Shown here: positions 20,185 to 28,263 of the stretch, one piece after another | Layout: the number at the start of each line of letters is the position of its first letter | Numbering within the stretch: the stretch's first letter is position 1 | Source: Streptomyces rubellomurinus | GTDB taxonomy: Bacteria > Actinomycetota > Actinomycetes > Streptomycetales > Streptomycetaceae | NCBI RefSeq assembly: GCF_000961885.1 | Contig: NZ_JZKH01000076.1 | Coordinates: 1 to 41,995, forward strand | Direction of reading: 5' to 3' | DNA length: 41,995 bases | The notes under the pieces: model-generated | Told to the model about the DNA's origin: nothing | Database searches by the model: none | What the model saw: only the letters and a program-made list of their open reading frames with translations | Translations under genes and position numbers: made by a program

Positions 20185-22026
20185 TTAGAACACCGGCTGG
20201 CCGGCGCGGACGAGGCGCCAGGAGTTGGTGAAGAAGTCGGCCGGGTCGATGACGCCCTTGGCCTTCACCCAGGCGATCATCGTGTTGCGGATCTCGTCGG
20301 AGTTCGCCCAGACCGACTTGGCCGTCGCCACGTGCGGGAAGTTGCCGCCGCCGTTGGCGCGGTAGTTGTTCACCGCCAGGACGAACTGCGCGGCCGGGTC
20401 GATCGGCTTGCCCTGGAAGCTGAGGTTCACGATCCGCTGGCCCTTGGGCTGGGCGATGTCGATGTCGTAGCTCAGGCCGTAGAGCGAGTCGTAGTTGTAG
20501 TCCGGGGTGGTCTCGGCGCCGGTCATCGCGTCCTTGTCGACCGGGGCGCCCGGAGCCAGCTGGTAGTAGTACTTCGCCGAGAACTCCAGGTAGTCCTTGA
20601 GCTGGGCGCCCGTCAGGATGCGGGCCTCCAGGGTGTTCTCGTAGATGTACAGGCCGGCCGCGTCGCGCAGCTTGACCTGGCCGGACGGGATCAGCGCGGT
20701 GCGGTTGAACGGGGCCGCCTGCGCCACGACCGGGAGGTTGGCGTACTGCCCGCCCGCCAACGCGGCCTTGACGGCGTCGGCCTGGACCTTGCCGATGAGG
20801 TCGATGATCGGGGTCGCCTTGAACCGGGCCTCGGCGATCGACAGCTCGATCTTGCTGGTGCCGATGTTCTGGTTGACGTACGCCACGACCTTCTTGTGCT
20901 GGCCGAGGATCGCGTTGCTGATCTCCGGGTTCTCCGGCACGGTGTTGGAGTTCAGCACCCGCGAGGACACCGAGAGGACCTTCCAGCCGTCCTCGGTGAA
21001 CTCGACCTCGAAGTCGAAGCAGCTCAGGCGCTGGCCCCAGCACAGCGGCTCGGACAGCACGACCGTCTTGCCGGTCTTCTTGTTCGTGATCAGGCGCTGC
21101 GCCACCTCCTTGTGGGTGTGGCCCACCAGCACCGCGTCGATGCCCGGGACGGTCTCCGCCATCTCACCGGAGGCGTCCTCCGGCCAGGGCAGCTGGTCGC
21201 CGTAGGTGGTCTGCTCGTCGATGCCCGAGTGGGCGGAGACGACGATGACGTCCGCGCCGGCCGCCTTCATCCGCGGCACGTACTTGGCGGCGGTCTCCAC
21301 GATGCCCGGGAAGACCATCTTGCCGCTGACGTTGGCCTTGTCCCAGATCGCGATGCCGGGGTTGGTGAGGCCGAGGATGCCGACCTTGAGCGGGGTGTCC
21401 TCGTCCAGCCACACCTCCTTGATCACGTACGGCTTGAAGGCCGGCTTCTCGTTCTTCGCGTGCAGCGCGTTGGCGCCCAGCAGCGGGAACTCCAGCTGGT
21501 CCTCGAAGGCCTTCACGGTCGGGATGCCGTAGTTGAACTCGTGGTTGCCGAGCGCGGCGGCGTCGTAGCCCATGAGGTTCATGGCGACGGCCATCGGGTG
21601 GTCCGGCACGTTGTCGCCGTCGGTGGCGATCGGCTCGACCCGGGCGTAGTAGTAGGTCAGCTGGGTGCCCTGGATGATGTCGCCGGAGTCGATCAGCAGA
21701 CAGCGGTCCCAGCCCTTCTCCTCGCGCACCTGGTTGGCCAGGGTGGAGATCTTGGCGAGGCCGACCGCGTTGTGGGCCTTGTCGACGTACTCGGCGTCGG
21801 TGAAGTAGTCCCAGTTGAGCACCCGGCCGTGCAGGTCGGTGGTGCCCATGACGGTGAAGGCCTGCTTGCGGCCCTGCTGCTTCGGCTTCTTGCCCTTGGC
21901 GCCCGCCTTGTCCGGCTCGGCGGCCGCGGCGGCGGGGGCGGTGGCGATCGCGGCGCCGCCGACGAGAGCGGCACCGGCGGCGGTGGCGGCGGACCGGGTG
22001 ACGAAGTCACGGCGGTTCAGGGACAT
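20185..22026 (-). CDS. Tat-exported bifunctional metallophosphatase / 5'-nucleotidase
   Basis: The 613-residue protein begins with a Tat signal (NRRDFVTRSAATAAGAAL) and an Ala-rich cleavage region near residue 35. The calcineurin-like metallophosphatase domain shows all metal motifs: GTTDLHGRV (Asp64, His66), LIDSGDIIQG (Asp113, Asp116), GNHE (Asn161, His162), a later SAHSG and VGHTH. The C-terminal 5'-nucleotidase domain follows (AAPFNRTALIPSG, NNYRANGGGNFPH). It resembles the 2',3'-cyclic-nucleotide phosphodiesterase/nucleotidase type and likely releases phosphate and nucleosides from extracellular nucleotides. GGGAGAG lies 6 nt before the ATG. A degenerate PHO-box-like triple repeat lies at about 22049-22070. 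Confidence 0.9.
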   Translation of the reverse strand: MSLNRRDFVTRSAATAAGAALVGGAAIATAPAAAAAEPDKAGAKGKKPKQQGRKQAFTVMGTTDLHGRVLNWDYFTDAEYVDKAHNAVGLAKISTLANQVREEKGWDRCLLIDSGDIIQGTQLTYYYARVEPIATDGDNVPDHPMAVAMNLMGYDAAALGNHEFNYGIPTVKAFEDQLEFPLLGANALHAKNEKPAFKPYVIKEVWLDEDTPLKVGILGLTNPGIAIWDKANVSGKMVFPGIVETAAKYVPRMKAAGADVIVVSAHSGIDEQTTYGDQLPWPEDASGEMAETVPGIDAVLVGHTHKEVAQRLITNKKTGKTVVLSEPLCWGQRLSCFDFEVEFTEDGWKVLSVSSRVLNSNTVPENPEISNAILGQHKKVVAYVNQNIGTSKIELSIAEARFKATPIIDLIGKVQADAVKAALAGGQYANLPVVAQAAPFNRTALIPSGQVKLRDAAGLYIYENTLEARILTGAQLKDYLEFSAKYYYQLAPGAPVDKDAMTGAETTPDYNYDSLYGLSYDIDIAQPKGQRIVNLSFQGKPIDPAAQFVLAVNNYRANGGGNFPHVATAKSVWANSDEIRNTMIAWVKAKGVIDPADFFTNSWRLVRAGQPVF

Positions 22027-22048
22027 GGAGAACTCTCCCGGGTGGGAC

Positions 22049-22070
22049 TGACGGCGAACGAACCGTCAAC
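22049..22070 (-). promoter_or_regulatory. Weak PHO-box-like repeat upstream of the nucleotidase
   Basis: On the minus strand GTTGACG (from 22070) and GTTCGCC (from 22059) are 11 nt apart, matching GTTCACC at 5/7 and 6/7; a third unit from 22048 (GTCCCAC) is poor. The same bases form an inverted repeat TGACGG/CCGTCA. A second inverted repeat CGTACC/GGTACG lies at 22086-22104. The rest of the 242-bp gap up to 22268 shows nothing clear. Confidence 0.3.
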
Positions 22071-22268
22071 TGATGTGCTGGGGGACGTACCCGAAATCGG
22101 TACGCGGGGTGGTACGGGTGGCGGCCCGGACGCGATGACGCGCGTAGAGGGACGCGCGTAGAAGTGTGCCGTGCCGCCCGGGCCGGTGAATAGCCCTCCG
22201 ACGTTTCCAGCAGGTGAGATCTTGGCGACTCGTTCGTGACGGCGCTGGGCGGACCCGGGGCCGCCGCG

Positions 22269-22856
22269 TCAGCCCAGCTCGGCCGCCAGGACCGCCACCG
22301 CCGCCCTCAACTCGCGCTCCGGGTCCGGCGCGTCCGCCCCCGCCCACGGGCCCCAGGTCCGCGCCCGCAGATAGCCGTCCACCGCCACCGGCAGGCGGTG
22401 GCGGACGATCAGCCGCACCGCCGGGCCCGGCTCGGCCGCCCGCAGCGCCGCCACCAGCTCGGCCACGCCGGCCGCGGCCGGCAGCGGCACCGAGCCCAGG
22501 AAGTCGGCGAGGGCGTCCAGTTCGGGGTCGGCGGCGGGCTTCGGCGCGGCGGGCTCCGGTTGGGCGGGCTTCGGTTGGGCCGGTGGTGCGGTCGGCTCGG
22601 CGGGTGGCGTGGTCGGCGGCGCGGGCGCGGGCGTCGTGGTGGTGCACGTGCCGCGGCCGGCCGGATCGCCGTCCCGGCCGGGGGTCAGCAGCGCGCCCGC
22701 TCCGTACAGGCCCGCCACCACCCCCGGCCACCACGCACCGCCCAGCCCCGCGAAGTGCAGCCCCAGCCCGACCGCGCCGGCCCCGCAGCCCACCAGGTTC
22801 CGGGCCGACTCCAGGTACGCCAGCACCCACCGCCCGAGCCCGTCACTGGTAGCCAC
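22269..22856 (-). CDS. Membrane protein of unknown function, third gene of SBP/VWA operon
   Basis: The 195-residue product has a hydrophobic N-terminal half with two probable helices (about 22-37 and 42-58, in GAGAVGLGLHFAGLGG and WPGVVAGLYGAGALL). A long Pro/Ala/Thr-rich linker (about 68-108) follows, then a compact helical domain (about 109-195; DPELDALADFLGSVPLP, AVRLIVRHRLPVAVDGYLRA). I do not recognise this domain. Its GTG start overlaps the end of the VWA lipoprotein gene by 14 bp, so it is translated with that operon. It probably anchors a soluble domain at the membrane; which side is uncertain. Confidence 0.75.
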   Translation of the reverse strand: MATSDGLGRWVLAYLESARNLVGCGAGAVGLGLHFAGLGGAWWPGVVAGLYGAGALLTPGRDGDPAGRGTCTTTTPAPAPPTTPPAEPTAPPAQPKPAQPEPAAPKPAADPELDALADFLGSVPLPAAAGVAELVAALRAAEPGPAVRLIVRHRLPVAVDGYLRARTWGPWAGADAPDPERELRAAVAVLAAELG

Positions 22857-24498
22857 GGATCTCCTCGAACACGCCGTCCAGCGAACCCCCGCCGTCGAAC
22901 AGCTTGCCGCCGCTCATGTCCGCGAGCCCCTGCAACTGACCCACCGCCGCCTCCCCGAACTTGATCGGGAACACCGGGATCGACTTCTCCCCGGCCGGCA
23001 GCCCGTCGTGGAACTTCCTGAAGTCCGCCTCCGCCGCGCCCTCGTTGCTCTCCCCGTCCGTCATCAGCACGATCGAGGTGAACCGGTCGTCCCCCGCCGC
23101 CGCCTGCTGCTGCTCGATCGCCCGGTACGCCTGCTCCAGCGAGTCGTACAGCGCCGTACCGCCGTCCGCCGCCAGCGACTGCACGTCCGCGTCGATCGCC
23201 TTCAGCTCCGCCTCCGGGCCCGGACCACTGCCCGACGCCGGCACCAGATGCGTCCTCGACCACTTCACCGAGGACGCGAACGAGATCAGCGTCACCTGCT
23301 CGCGGTTGCGGAATCGGCGCGCCCCCCGGGTGTCGTCCGAGCCCGTCAGCTTGGCCAGCGCGGCCTTCAGCGCGCCGATCCGCTGGCCCGCCATCGAGCC
23401 CGAGGTGTCCAGCACGTACACCGTCCGCGACGGGCGGCGCAGGTCGTTCTGGTACGAGGCCAGCAGGCCGTCCGCCACCGCCCGCGTCCCCGGGAACGGC
23501 AGCTCCTTGCGGCCGTCGGCCGGCAACCCCGCCGCCGGCGCCACCCCCGCCGTCACCGGGCGGCGCAGCGTCCGCTCCGAGAGCCGCTTCTGCGCGTCCG
23601 GCGTCAGCAGGTAGGCCGACAGCTTCTGGAACGCGTCCTTGCGGTTCGGCTGCGCCGAGGCCAGCAACGACAGCGGATAGTCCGCCGACACCACGCCGTC
23701 GACCGGGCGCACCACCGTCAACTGCTGGTCCGCCGGCAGCGTCCGGTTCATCGACAGCAGCACGGACTCGTAGTTCACCAGCGCGCCCACCTTGCCCGGC
23801 TCCGCCCGGGTGTAGGCCTGCGCCAGCCAGCCCGAGGAGCCCGACGTCAGCTTCTGGCCGGTGAAGAACTGCTTCAACTGCGGCGTCGCCTTCTGCACGT
23901 CCGCCTCGGTCAGCGCCGCCCCCGCCCCCGAGAACGCCGACGCCACCGCCACCAGCGCCGAGAAACCCGAGTTCGAACGCGTCGGGTCCGCCATGCCGTA
24001 CGCCAGCTTGCCGGCCGCCGCCGCGTCCCCGATCTGCGCCCAGGTGACCTTCGAACCGTCCCCCCAGCCCAGACCCCCCAGCACCGAGGAGCGCACCCCC
24101 ACCGCCACCGGGGACACCATCACCGGCGTCTGGGACAGCACCTTCGTCCGGCCCGTCGGGTCCAGCCGCAGGTACTGGTTCGACGGGAACCACACCGCGT
24201 CGAACCTGCCGTCCGCCCGGCCCGAGGACACCGTGTCCGCGCCGTCCAGACTGCCCGTCCAGGTGAACTCCACCGACACCCCGGTGGCCTTCGCCGCCTC
24301 CTCCAGGACCGGCTGCACGTCCTGCAACTCGCTGCCCGCCAGCACCCGCAGCGCCCCCGCCCCCGCGGTCGTCGGCGTCGGCGGCAGCGGCGGGCTCGGC
24401 GGGCTCGACGTACAGGCCGTCGCCGCCGCCAGCAGCGCCGCCAACGCGACCGCCAGTCCACCGCGCCGCGCGCGCCGACCCCTCGTCAGACCACTCAC
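22843..24498 (-). CDS. Lipoprotein with substrate-binding and von Willebrand A domains
   Basis: The 551-residue product starts with a lipoprotein signal (LAALLAAATAC, lipid Cys29) and a Ser/Pro linker. Residues of about 50-340 resemble a type II extracellular solute-binding protein (LRVLAGSELQDVQPVLEE, FDAVWFPSNQYL, YGMADPTRSNSGFSAL). The C-terminal 190 residues are a von Willebrand A domain with a complete MIDAS: DTSGS at about 360, the Thr in GGTALYDS, and Asp in LMTDGESNEG. The GTG at 24498 overlaps the previous gene's stop (GTGA) and has AAGGGGG upstream. No ABC permease or ATPase is nearby, so a surface ligand-binding or adhesion role is more likely than transport. Confidence 0.85.
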   Translation of the reverse strand: MSGLTRGRRARRGGLAVALAALLAAATACTSSPPSPPLPPTPTTAGAGALRVLAGSELQDVQPVLEEAAKATGVSVEFTWTGSLDGADTVSSGRADGRFDAVWFPSNQYLRLDPTGRTKVLSQTPVMVSPVAVGVRSSVLGGLGWGDGSKVTWAQIGDAAAAGKLAYGMADPTRSNSGFSALVAVASAFSGAGAALTEADVQKATPQLKQFFTGQKLTSGSSGWLAQAYTRAEPGKVGALVNYESVLLSMNRTLPADQQLTVVRPVDGVVSADYPLSLLASAQPNRKDAFQKLSAYLLTPDAQKRLSERTLRRPVTAGVAPAAGLPADGRKELPFPGTRAVADGLLASYQNDLRRPSRTVYVLDTSGSMAGQRIGALKAALAKLTGSDDTRGARRFRNREQVTLISFASSVKWSRTHLVPASGSGPGPEAELKAIDADVQSLAADGGTALYDSLEQAYRAIEQQQAAAGDDRFTSIVLMTDGESNEGAAEADFRKFHDGLPAGEKSIPVFPIKFGEAAVGQLQGLADMSGGKLFDGGGSLDGVFEEIRGYQ

Positions 24499-25607
24499 CC
24501 CTGCGCCCCCTTCGCCGCCTTCGTCAACTTCGTCAGGTAGTCCAGCGACGGCACGTCCGCCTGCCTCACGTTCGCCGACTTCAGGTCCGGCGCCAGCTTC
24601 GGCAGGTGGTCCTTCGTCTGCTCCGCGAACGCGGTCGGCCGGTCCGCCGTCCGGAAGCCGAACTTCGCCTCCAGCGTGTGCAGCGCGTCGTCGTCCCGCA
24701 GCACCGAGGCGAGCTTCTGGCCGTTCGGCGTCCGCGCCACCATCGTGTGGTCCGAGAACACCGTCGTGTCCGGGTACATCACCACGACCTTGTCCTCGCC
24801 GGACTGGCCCTGCAGCGGCAGCGTGGCCACCTGCGACTCGTACCCGAAGACCAGCGGCCTGCCCACCCCCGCCTCGAAGTCCCGGAACGGCTCGTCGCTG
24901 CTGCTCTTCTGCGCGCCCTGCAGCGACGTCGCCTTGTACAGCACGTCCCGGACCTTCGCCACCCCCGCGTCGTCCGACACCACCTGGTGGTTGTTCGCCA
25001 CGTAGGACAGCAGCGCCAGGTACAGCGCGCCCGAGGACGAACTCTCCGGATCGGTCGTGGTCACCAGCAGCCGGCCGGACAGCGTCGCGTTGCCCTGCGC
25101 CGCCGGCAGGTCCTCCCACTTGCGCCCCGACTCCAGCGCCGCCAGGTAGGCGTCCATCTGGAAGGTCCACACGCCCGCCGGGTCCACGGCGGCCATGCCG
25201 CTCTGCCGCAGCACCTTCGCCACCGACTCGCGGGTCACGATCACCAGCGGCGAGTAGAACGGCACCGGCGGGGAGTCCTTCAGACCCCAGTTCCGCTGGA
25301 TGTCCTGGGCCGGCGCACTGCTCGACGGGAACGCGAAGTCCAGCTTCGGATTCGACTTCGCCTGCTCCCTCATCGTCCACGAGCCGGTGGAGTCGACCTG
25401 CACCACCAGGCCCTGCTTCGCCAACTCGGCCTTCACATCGGCGTTCTCGAAGAACGTCCGCTTCTCCGAACCGATCAGCCCGGTCACCGTCACGGTCGCC
25501 ATCGGCTTGAGATCGGGATCCTTCGAATCGTCCGGGATCAGCGCGATCGTCACCCCGCCCAGCAACGCCAGAGCGGCCAGCACCCCCAGCGCTCGCGATC
25601 GTTCCAT
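24495..25607 (-). CDS. Membrane-anchored substrate-binding-type protein
   Basis: The 370-residue product has an N-terminal membrane segment (SRALGVLAALALLGGVTIAL, no lipobox) and then a solute-binding-type domain: VQVDSTGSWTMREQA, DFAFPSSSAPAQDIQR, PFYSPLVIVTRE and a C-terminal lobe ending in LDYLTKLTKAAKG. The arrangement recalls PstS/ModA-like type II binding proteins, but the ligand cannot be read. The ATG at 25607 was chosen; GAGGGGG is 11 nt upstream, and longer frames run into the regulatory region. It is the first gene of a three-gene overlapping operon preceded by a PHO-box candidate. Confidence 0.82.
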   Translation of the reverse strand: MERSRALGVLAALALLGGVTIALIPDDSKDPDLKPMATVTVTGLIGSEKRTFFENADVKAELAKQGLVVQVDSTGSWTMREQAKSNPKLDFAFPSSSAPAQDIQRNWGLKDSPPVPFYSPLVIVTRESVAKVLRQSGMAAVDPAGVWTFQMDAYLAALESGRKWEDLPAAQGNATLSGRLLVTTTDPESSSSGALYLALLSYVANNHQVVSDDAGVAKVRDVLYKATSLQGAQKSSSDEPFRDFEAGVGRPLVFGYESQVATLPLQGQSGEDKVVVMYPDTTVFSDHTMVARTPNGQKLASVLRDDDALHTLEAKFGFRTADRPTAFAEQTKDHLPKLAPDLKSANVRQADVPSLDYLTKLTKAAKGAQG

Positions 25608-25647
25608 CGTCGACGCATCCCCCTCGTCCACTACCCCGTACGGGTGC

Positions 25648-25663
25648 TCACCCCCGGGGGTGA
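25648..25663. promoter_or_regulatory. 16-bp perfect palindrome in a divergent promoter region
   Basis: TCACCCCCGGGGGTGA is fully self-complementary. It lies 41 bp before the substrate-binding gene. A second near-palindrome, AGGGGTGAACACCCCT (25711-25726), shares the GGGGTGA core; the two centres are 63 bp apart, about six helical turns. This 283-bp gap separates the substrate-binding operon from pyk. Confidence 0.45.
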
Positions 25664-25698
25664 CGAGCGTCCCGCCGGGCGCCGAGCACGAGCCGAAG

Positions 25699-25720
25699 CG
25701 ACGGTGAACCAGGGGTGAAC
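25699..25720 (-). promoter_or_regulatory. PHO box candidate (PhoP site)
   Basis: On the minus strand two perfect GTTCACC heptamers start exactly 11 nt apart (units GTTCACCCCTG and GTTCACCGTCG). A third weaker unit (CTTCGGC) continues in phase from 25698. Streptomyces PhoP binds 11-nt direct repeats with GTTCACC as the conserved core. The site lies about 92-113 bp before the first gene of the minus-strand operon. Confidence 0.6.
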
Positions 25721-25877
25721 ACCCCTTCACGGAATCGCATCGGCCCGAGCCGACCGGACGAGCCGTCAGGAAACGCTCGCACATCGATCCGAGGATGTGT
25801 CAGATTGTTCAACTCGCCTTCCGGCAACGGCCATCCCGGCGTCCGGACCCGCCTCGTGGTTACGCGCCGGTAATGCC

Positions 25878-25883
25878 TAGTCT
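25878..25883 (+). promoter_or_regulatory. Candidate -10 box of a leaderless pyk transcript
   Basis: TAGTCT ends 7 nt before the pyk ATG at 25891. No Shine-Dalgarno sequence is present in CAGCACT, which separates the two, so transcription probably starts at or next to the ATG. Confidence 0.45.
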
Positions 25884-25890
25884 CAGCACT

Positions 25891-27321
25891 ATGCGCCGAG
25901 CAAAAATCGTCTGTACCCTCGGGCCCGCCACCGACTCGTACGACCAGATCAAATCCCTGGTCGACGCCGGGATGGACATCGCCCGATTCAACCTCAGCCA
26001 CGGCACCCACGCCGAACACGAGGAACGCTACCGCCGCGTCCGCAAGGCCGCCGACGAGACCGGCCGCAGCGTCGGCGTCCTCGCCGACCTTCAAGGCCCG
26101 AAGATCCGGCTCGAGACCTTCGCCCACGGGCCCGTACTCCTCGAACGCGGCGACGAGTTCACCATCTCCACCGACAACGGCGTCGTGGGGGACAAGGACA
26201 TCTGCGGCACCACCTACGCCGGGCTCGCCGGCGACGTCTCGCGCGGCGAACGGATCCTCGTCGACGACGGGCGGGTGACGCTGGAGGTCGTCGAGGTCGA
26301 CGGGCCACGGGTGCGCTGCCTCGTCATCGAAGGCGGCCTCGTCTCCGACCACAAGGGCCTCAACCTCCCCGGCGTCGCCGTCTCCGTCCCCGCACTCAGC
26401 GACAAGGACGTCGCCGACCTGCGGTGGGCGCTGCGCGCCGGAGTCGACCTCGTCGCGCTCTCCTTCGTGCGGAGCGGGCGCGACGTCGAGGACGTCCACC
26501 GGGTGATGGCGGAGGAGGGGCGCCGGGTGCCCGTCATCGCCAAGATCGAGAAGCCGCAGGCCGTCGAGAACCTGGACTCCATCGTCGACGCCTTCGACGG
26601 CGTCATGGTGGCCCGCGGGGACCTGGGCGTGGAGATGCCCCTCGAACAGGTCCCGCTCGTCCAGAAGCACGCCATCAAACTCGCCAAGCGCAACGCCAAG
26701 CCCGTCATCGTCGCCACCCAGATGCTCGACTCGATGATCAACGCCTCCCGGCCGACCCGCGCCGAGGCCTCCGACGTCGCCAACGCGGTGCTCGACGGCA
26801 CGGACGCGGTGATGCTCTCCGGCGAGACCTCGGTCGGGAAGTACCCCGTCGAGACCGTCAAGACCATGGGCCGCATCATCGAGGCCGCCGAGGACGACAT
26901 CCTCGCGGGCGGCCTGCCGCCGCTCTCCTCCGGGACCAAGCCGCGTACCCAGGGCGGCGCCGTCGCCCGCGCGGCCGCCGAGATCGGCGACTTCCTGCAC
27001 GCGAAGTACCTCATCGCCTTCACCCAGTCCGGCGACACCGCCCGGCGGCTCACCCGCTACCGCTCACCGATCCCCGTGCTCGCCTTCACGTACGAACCGG
27101 CGGTGCGCAGCCAACTCGCCCTCACCTGGGGCGTGGAGACCTTCCTCGGGCCCTTCGCGCCGACCACCGACCAGATGGTCGAGCAGGTCGACGCGGCGCT
27201 GCTCTCGCTCGGCCGCTGCCAGAAGGGCGACATCGTGGTGATCACGGCCGGCTCCCCACCCGGCCTCGCCGGCTCCACCAACCTCGTCCGCGTCCACCAC
27301 GTGGGGACCCTGGACGGCTGA
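25891..27321 (+). CDS. pyk: Pyruvate kinase
   Basis: Pyruvate kinase makes pyruvate and ATP from phosphoenolpyruvate and ADP, the last step of glycolysis. The 476-residue protein has the family's landmarks: MRRAKIVCTLGPATDS at the N terminus, ARFNLSHG, the active-site stretch IAKIEKPQAVENLD with the catalytic Lys, MVARGDLGVEMP, VIVATQMLDSMI, and MLSGETSVGKYPVE; the C-terminal regulatory domain ends in VRVHHVG. The ATG at 25891 gives the conserved N terminus; an ATG at 25873 would add six residues. It appears leaderless. The hairpin at 27338 ends the transcript. Confidence 0.96.
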   Translation: MRRAKIVCTLGPATDSYDQIKSLVDAGMDIARFNLSHGTHAEHEERYRRVRKAADETGRSVGVLADLQGPKIRLETFAHGPVLLERGDEFTISTDNGVVGDKDICGTTYAGLAGDVSRGERILVDDGRVTLEVVEVDGPRVRCLVIEGGLVSDHKGLNLPGVAVSVPALSDKDVADLRWALRAGVDLVALSFVRSGRDVEDVHRVMAEEGRRVPVIAKIEKPQAVENLDSIVDAFDGVMVARGDLGVEMPLEQVPLVQKHAIKLAKRNAKPVIVATQMLDSMINASRPTRAEASDVANAVLDGTDAVMLSGETSVGKYPVETVKTMGRIIEAAEDDILAGGLPPLSSGTKPRTQGGAVARAAAEIGDFLHAKYLIAFTQSGDTARRLTRYRSPIPVLAFTYEPAVRSQLALTWGVETFLGPFAPTTDQMVEQVDAALLSLGRCQKGDIVVITAGSPPGLAGSTNLVRVHHVGTLDG

Positions 27322-27337
27322 CCGGGGCTCGATTTCG

Positions 27338-27368
27338 GCGGCGCGGCCTTCGCGGAAGGCCGCGCCGC
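27338..27368. terminator. Bidirectional terminator between pyk and the LAGLIDADG gene
   Basis: GCGGCGCGGCCTTC and GAAGGCCGCGCCGC form a perfect 14-bp stem with a 3-nt loop. It lies 16 nt after the pyk stop and 2 nt after the stop of the minus-strand gene. Confidence 0.85.
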
Positions 27369-27370
27369 TG

Positions 27371-28144
27371 TCAGTACTTGGGGCCGATGTGGGCGTCCAT
27401 GAGGGCGACGGAGTCCTTGCGGGCGATGGAGATGTTGAAGCCGCCGTTCGACCGGGAGGCCGGCTTCCACTGGACGCCGACTGCGTCGAGGGTGGCGGTG
27501 AAGAGCCCGATGATGTCGGTCGAGGTGTTGGTGAAGAAGTAGCGCGGGTACTCGTAGCGCTTTTTGACGCCTCCCACCGTGCGGGTCGTCCAGTTGGTGA
27601 TCCGGCAGCCGTCCGAGTGGATCAGCCCGCGCAGGAACTCCCACGGGTGGGCGTCGACGATCTCCTGCTGCCACGGCGTGAGCCGGATCGGCCGCAGATG
27701 CTTCGGGCCAGGGCCGTGCTGGGGGAAGAGGCAGGGCCAGTGCTTGCTGGTACTGACGACACTGGTGCAGCCGGGTGCGTGGACACGGCTGACCCTGTTG
27801 TGCGGCATGACGGCGGAGATGGCGCGCTCGCACTCGAGGATGAGGCCCGGCCAGGCGTCGCAGCAGGCGATGCGGAGGGCGAAGACCCTGCGGCGGCCCT
27901 CGCTGATACAGCCGTCGCCGAGATAGAGGCCGAGTAGATAGGCGTAGTCGGCCTGTGGTCGCGAGGGATCGAGCCGGCTGTCGCGGGCCGGACATTCGAT
28001 GGTCATGCGTGGGCTGGGCGCAGCACGGGATGCCCACTGGCGGATCGAGAAGCGGGATATCCCGGTTGCGCGACTGACCTGGCTGAAGGTCAGCCCCGAC
28101 GCGTACAGGTCGAGCGCTCGCTGGCGCGCGGTCATGTCGTACAT
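27371..28144 (-). CDS. Helix-turn-helix protein with two LAGLIDADG-like motifs
   Basis: The 257-residue product combines an N-terminal helix-turn-helix (about 8-38: ALDLYASGLTFSQVSRATG, then SRFSIRQWA) with a region carrying two LAGLIDADG-type motifs: YLLGLYLGDGCI at 69-80 and FLRGLIHSDGCR at 170-181. Each keeps the acidic residue that binds metal in homing endonucleases. It is not inside an intron or intein, so it resembles regulator or free-standing homing-enzyme families. Start is uncertain: ATGs at 28144, 28135 and 28222 lack ribosome sites; 28144 keeps the inverted repeat outside the gene. GC content is lower than in neighbours, and it lies next to a tRNA gene, as transferred genes often do. 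Confidence 0.75.
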   Translation of the reverse strand: MYDMTARQRALDLYASGLTFSQVSRATGISRFSIRQWASRAAPSPRMTIECPARDSRLDPSRPQADYAYLLGLYLGDGCISEGRRRVFALRIACCDAWPGLILECERAISAVMPHNRVSRVHAPGCTSVVSTSKHWPCLFPQHGPGPKHLRPIRLTPWQQEIVDAHPWEFLRGLIHSDGCRITNWTTRTVGGVKKRYEYPRYFFTNTSTDIIGLFTATLDAVGVQWKPASRSNGGFNISIARKDSVALMDAHIGPKY

Positions 28145-28189
28145 GCAGTCGAGCGTGTGCGAATCGCATGAACGGATCTGGTGAATGCC

Positions 28190-28219
28190 GCGATCTTCAG
28201 TCGAAGTGATGAAGATCGC
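28190..28219. promoter_or_regulatory. 10-bp inverted repeat upstream of the LAGLIDADG gene
   Basis: GCGATCTTCA (28190-28199) and TGAAGATCGC (28210-28219) are perfect inverted copies around 10 nt. The centres of the arms are two helical turns apart, as in an operator bound by a dimer. If the gene starts at 28222 instead, the repeat would be coding. Confidence 0.5.
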
Positions 28220-28220
28220 C

Positions 28221-28239
28221 AACGATTAGGCTACCCTAA
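28221..28239. promoter_or_regulatory. Weak iron-box-like sequence (DtxR/IdeR type)
   Basis: AACGATTAGGCTACCCTAA matches the consensus TWAGGTWAGSCTWACCTWA at 15 of 19 positions, with an almost perfect right half. On the minus strand it contains TAGCCT, a possible -10 box for the LAGLIDADG gene. No iron-related gene adjoins it, so this may be chance. Confidence 0.2.
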
Positions 28240-28263
28240 GCGACTTAAGAATCGAAGGAAAAG

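Noticed and set aside
24499..25380. N-terminal extension of the VWA lipoprotein frame
   Set aside because: It overlaps the substrate-binding gene in another frame, while a lipoprotein signal starts cleanly at the GTG at 24498.
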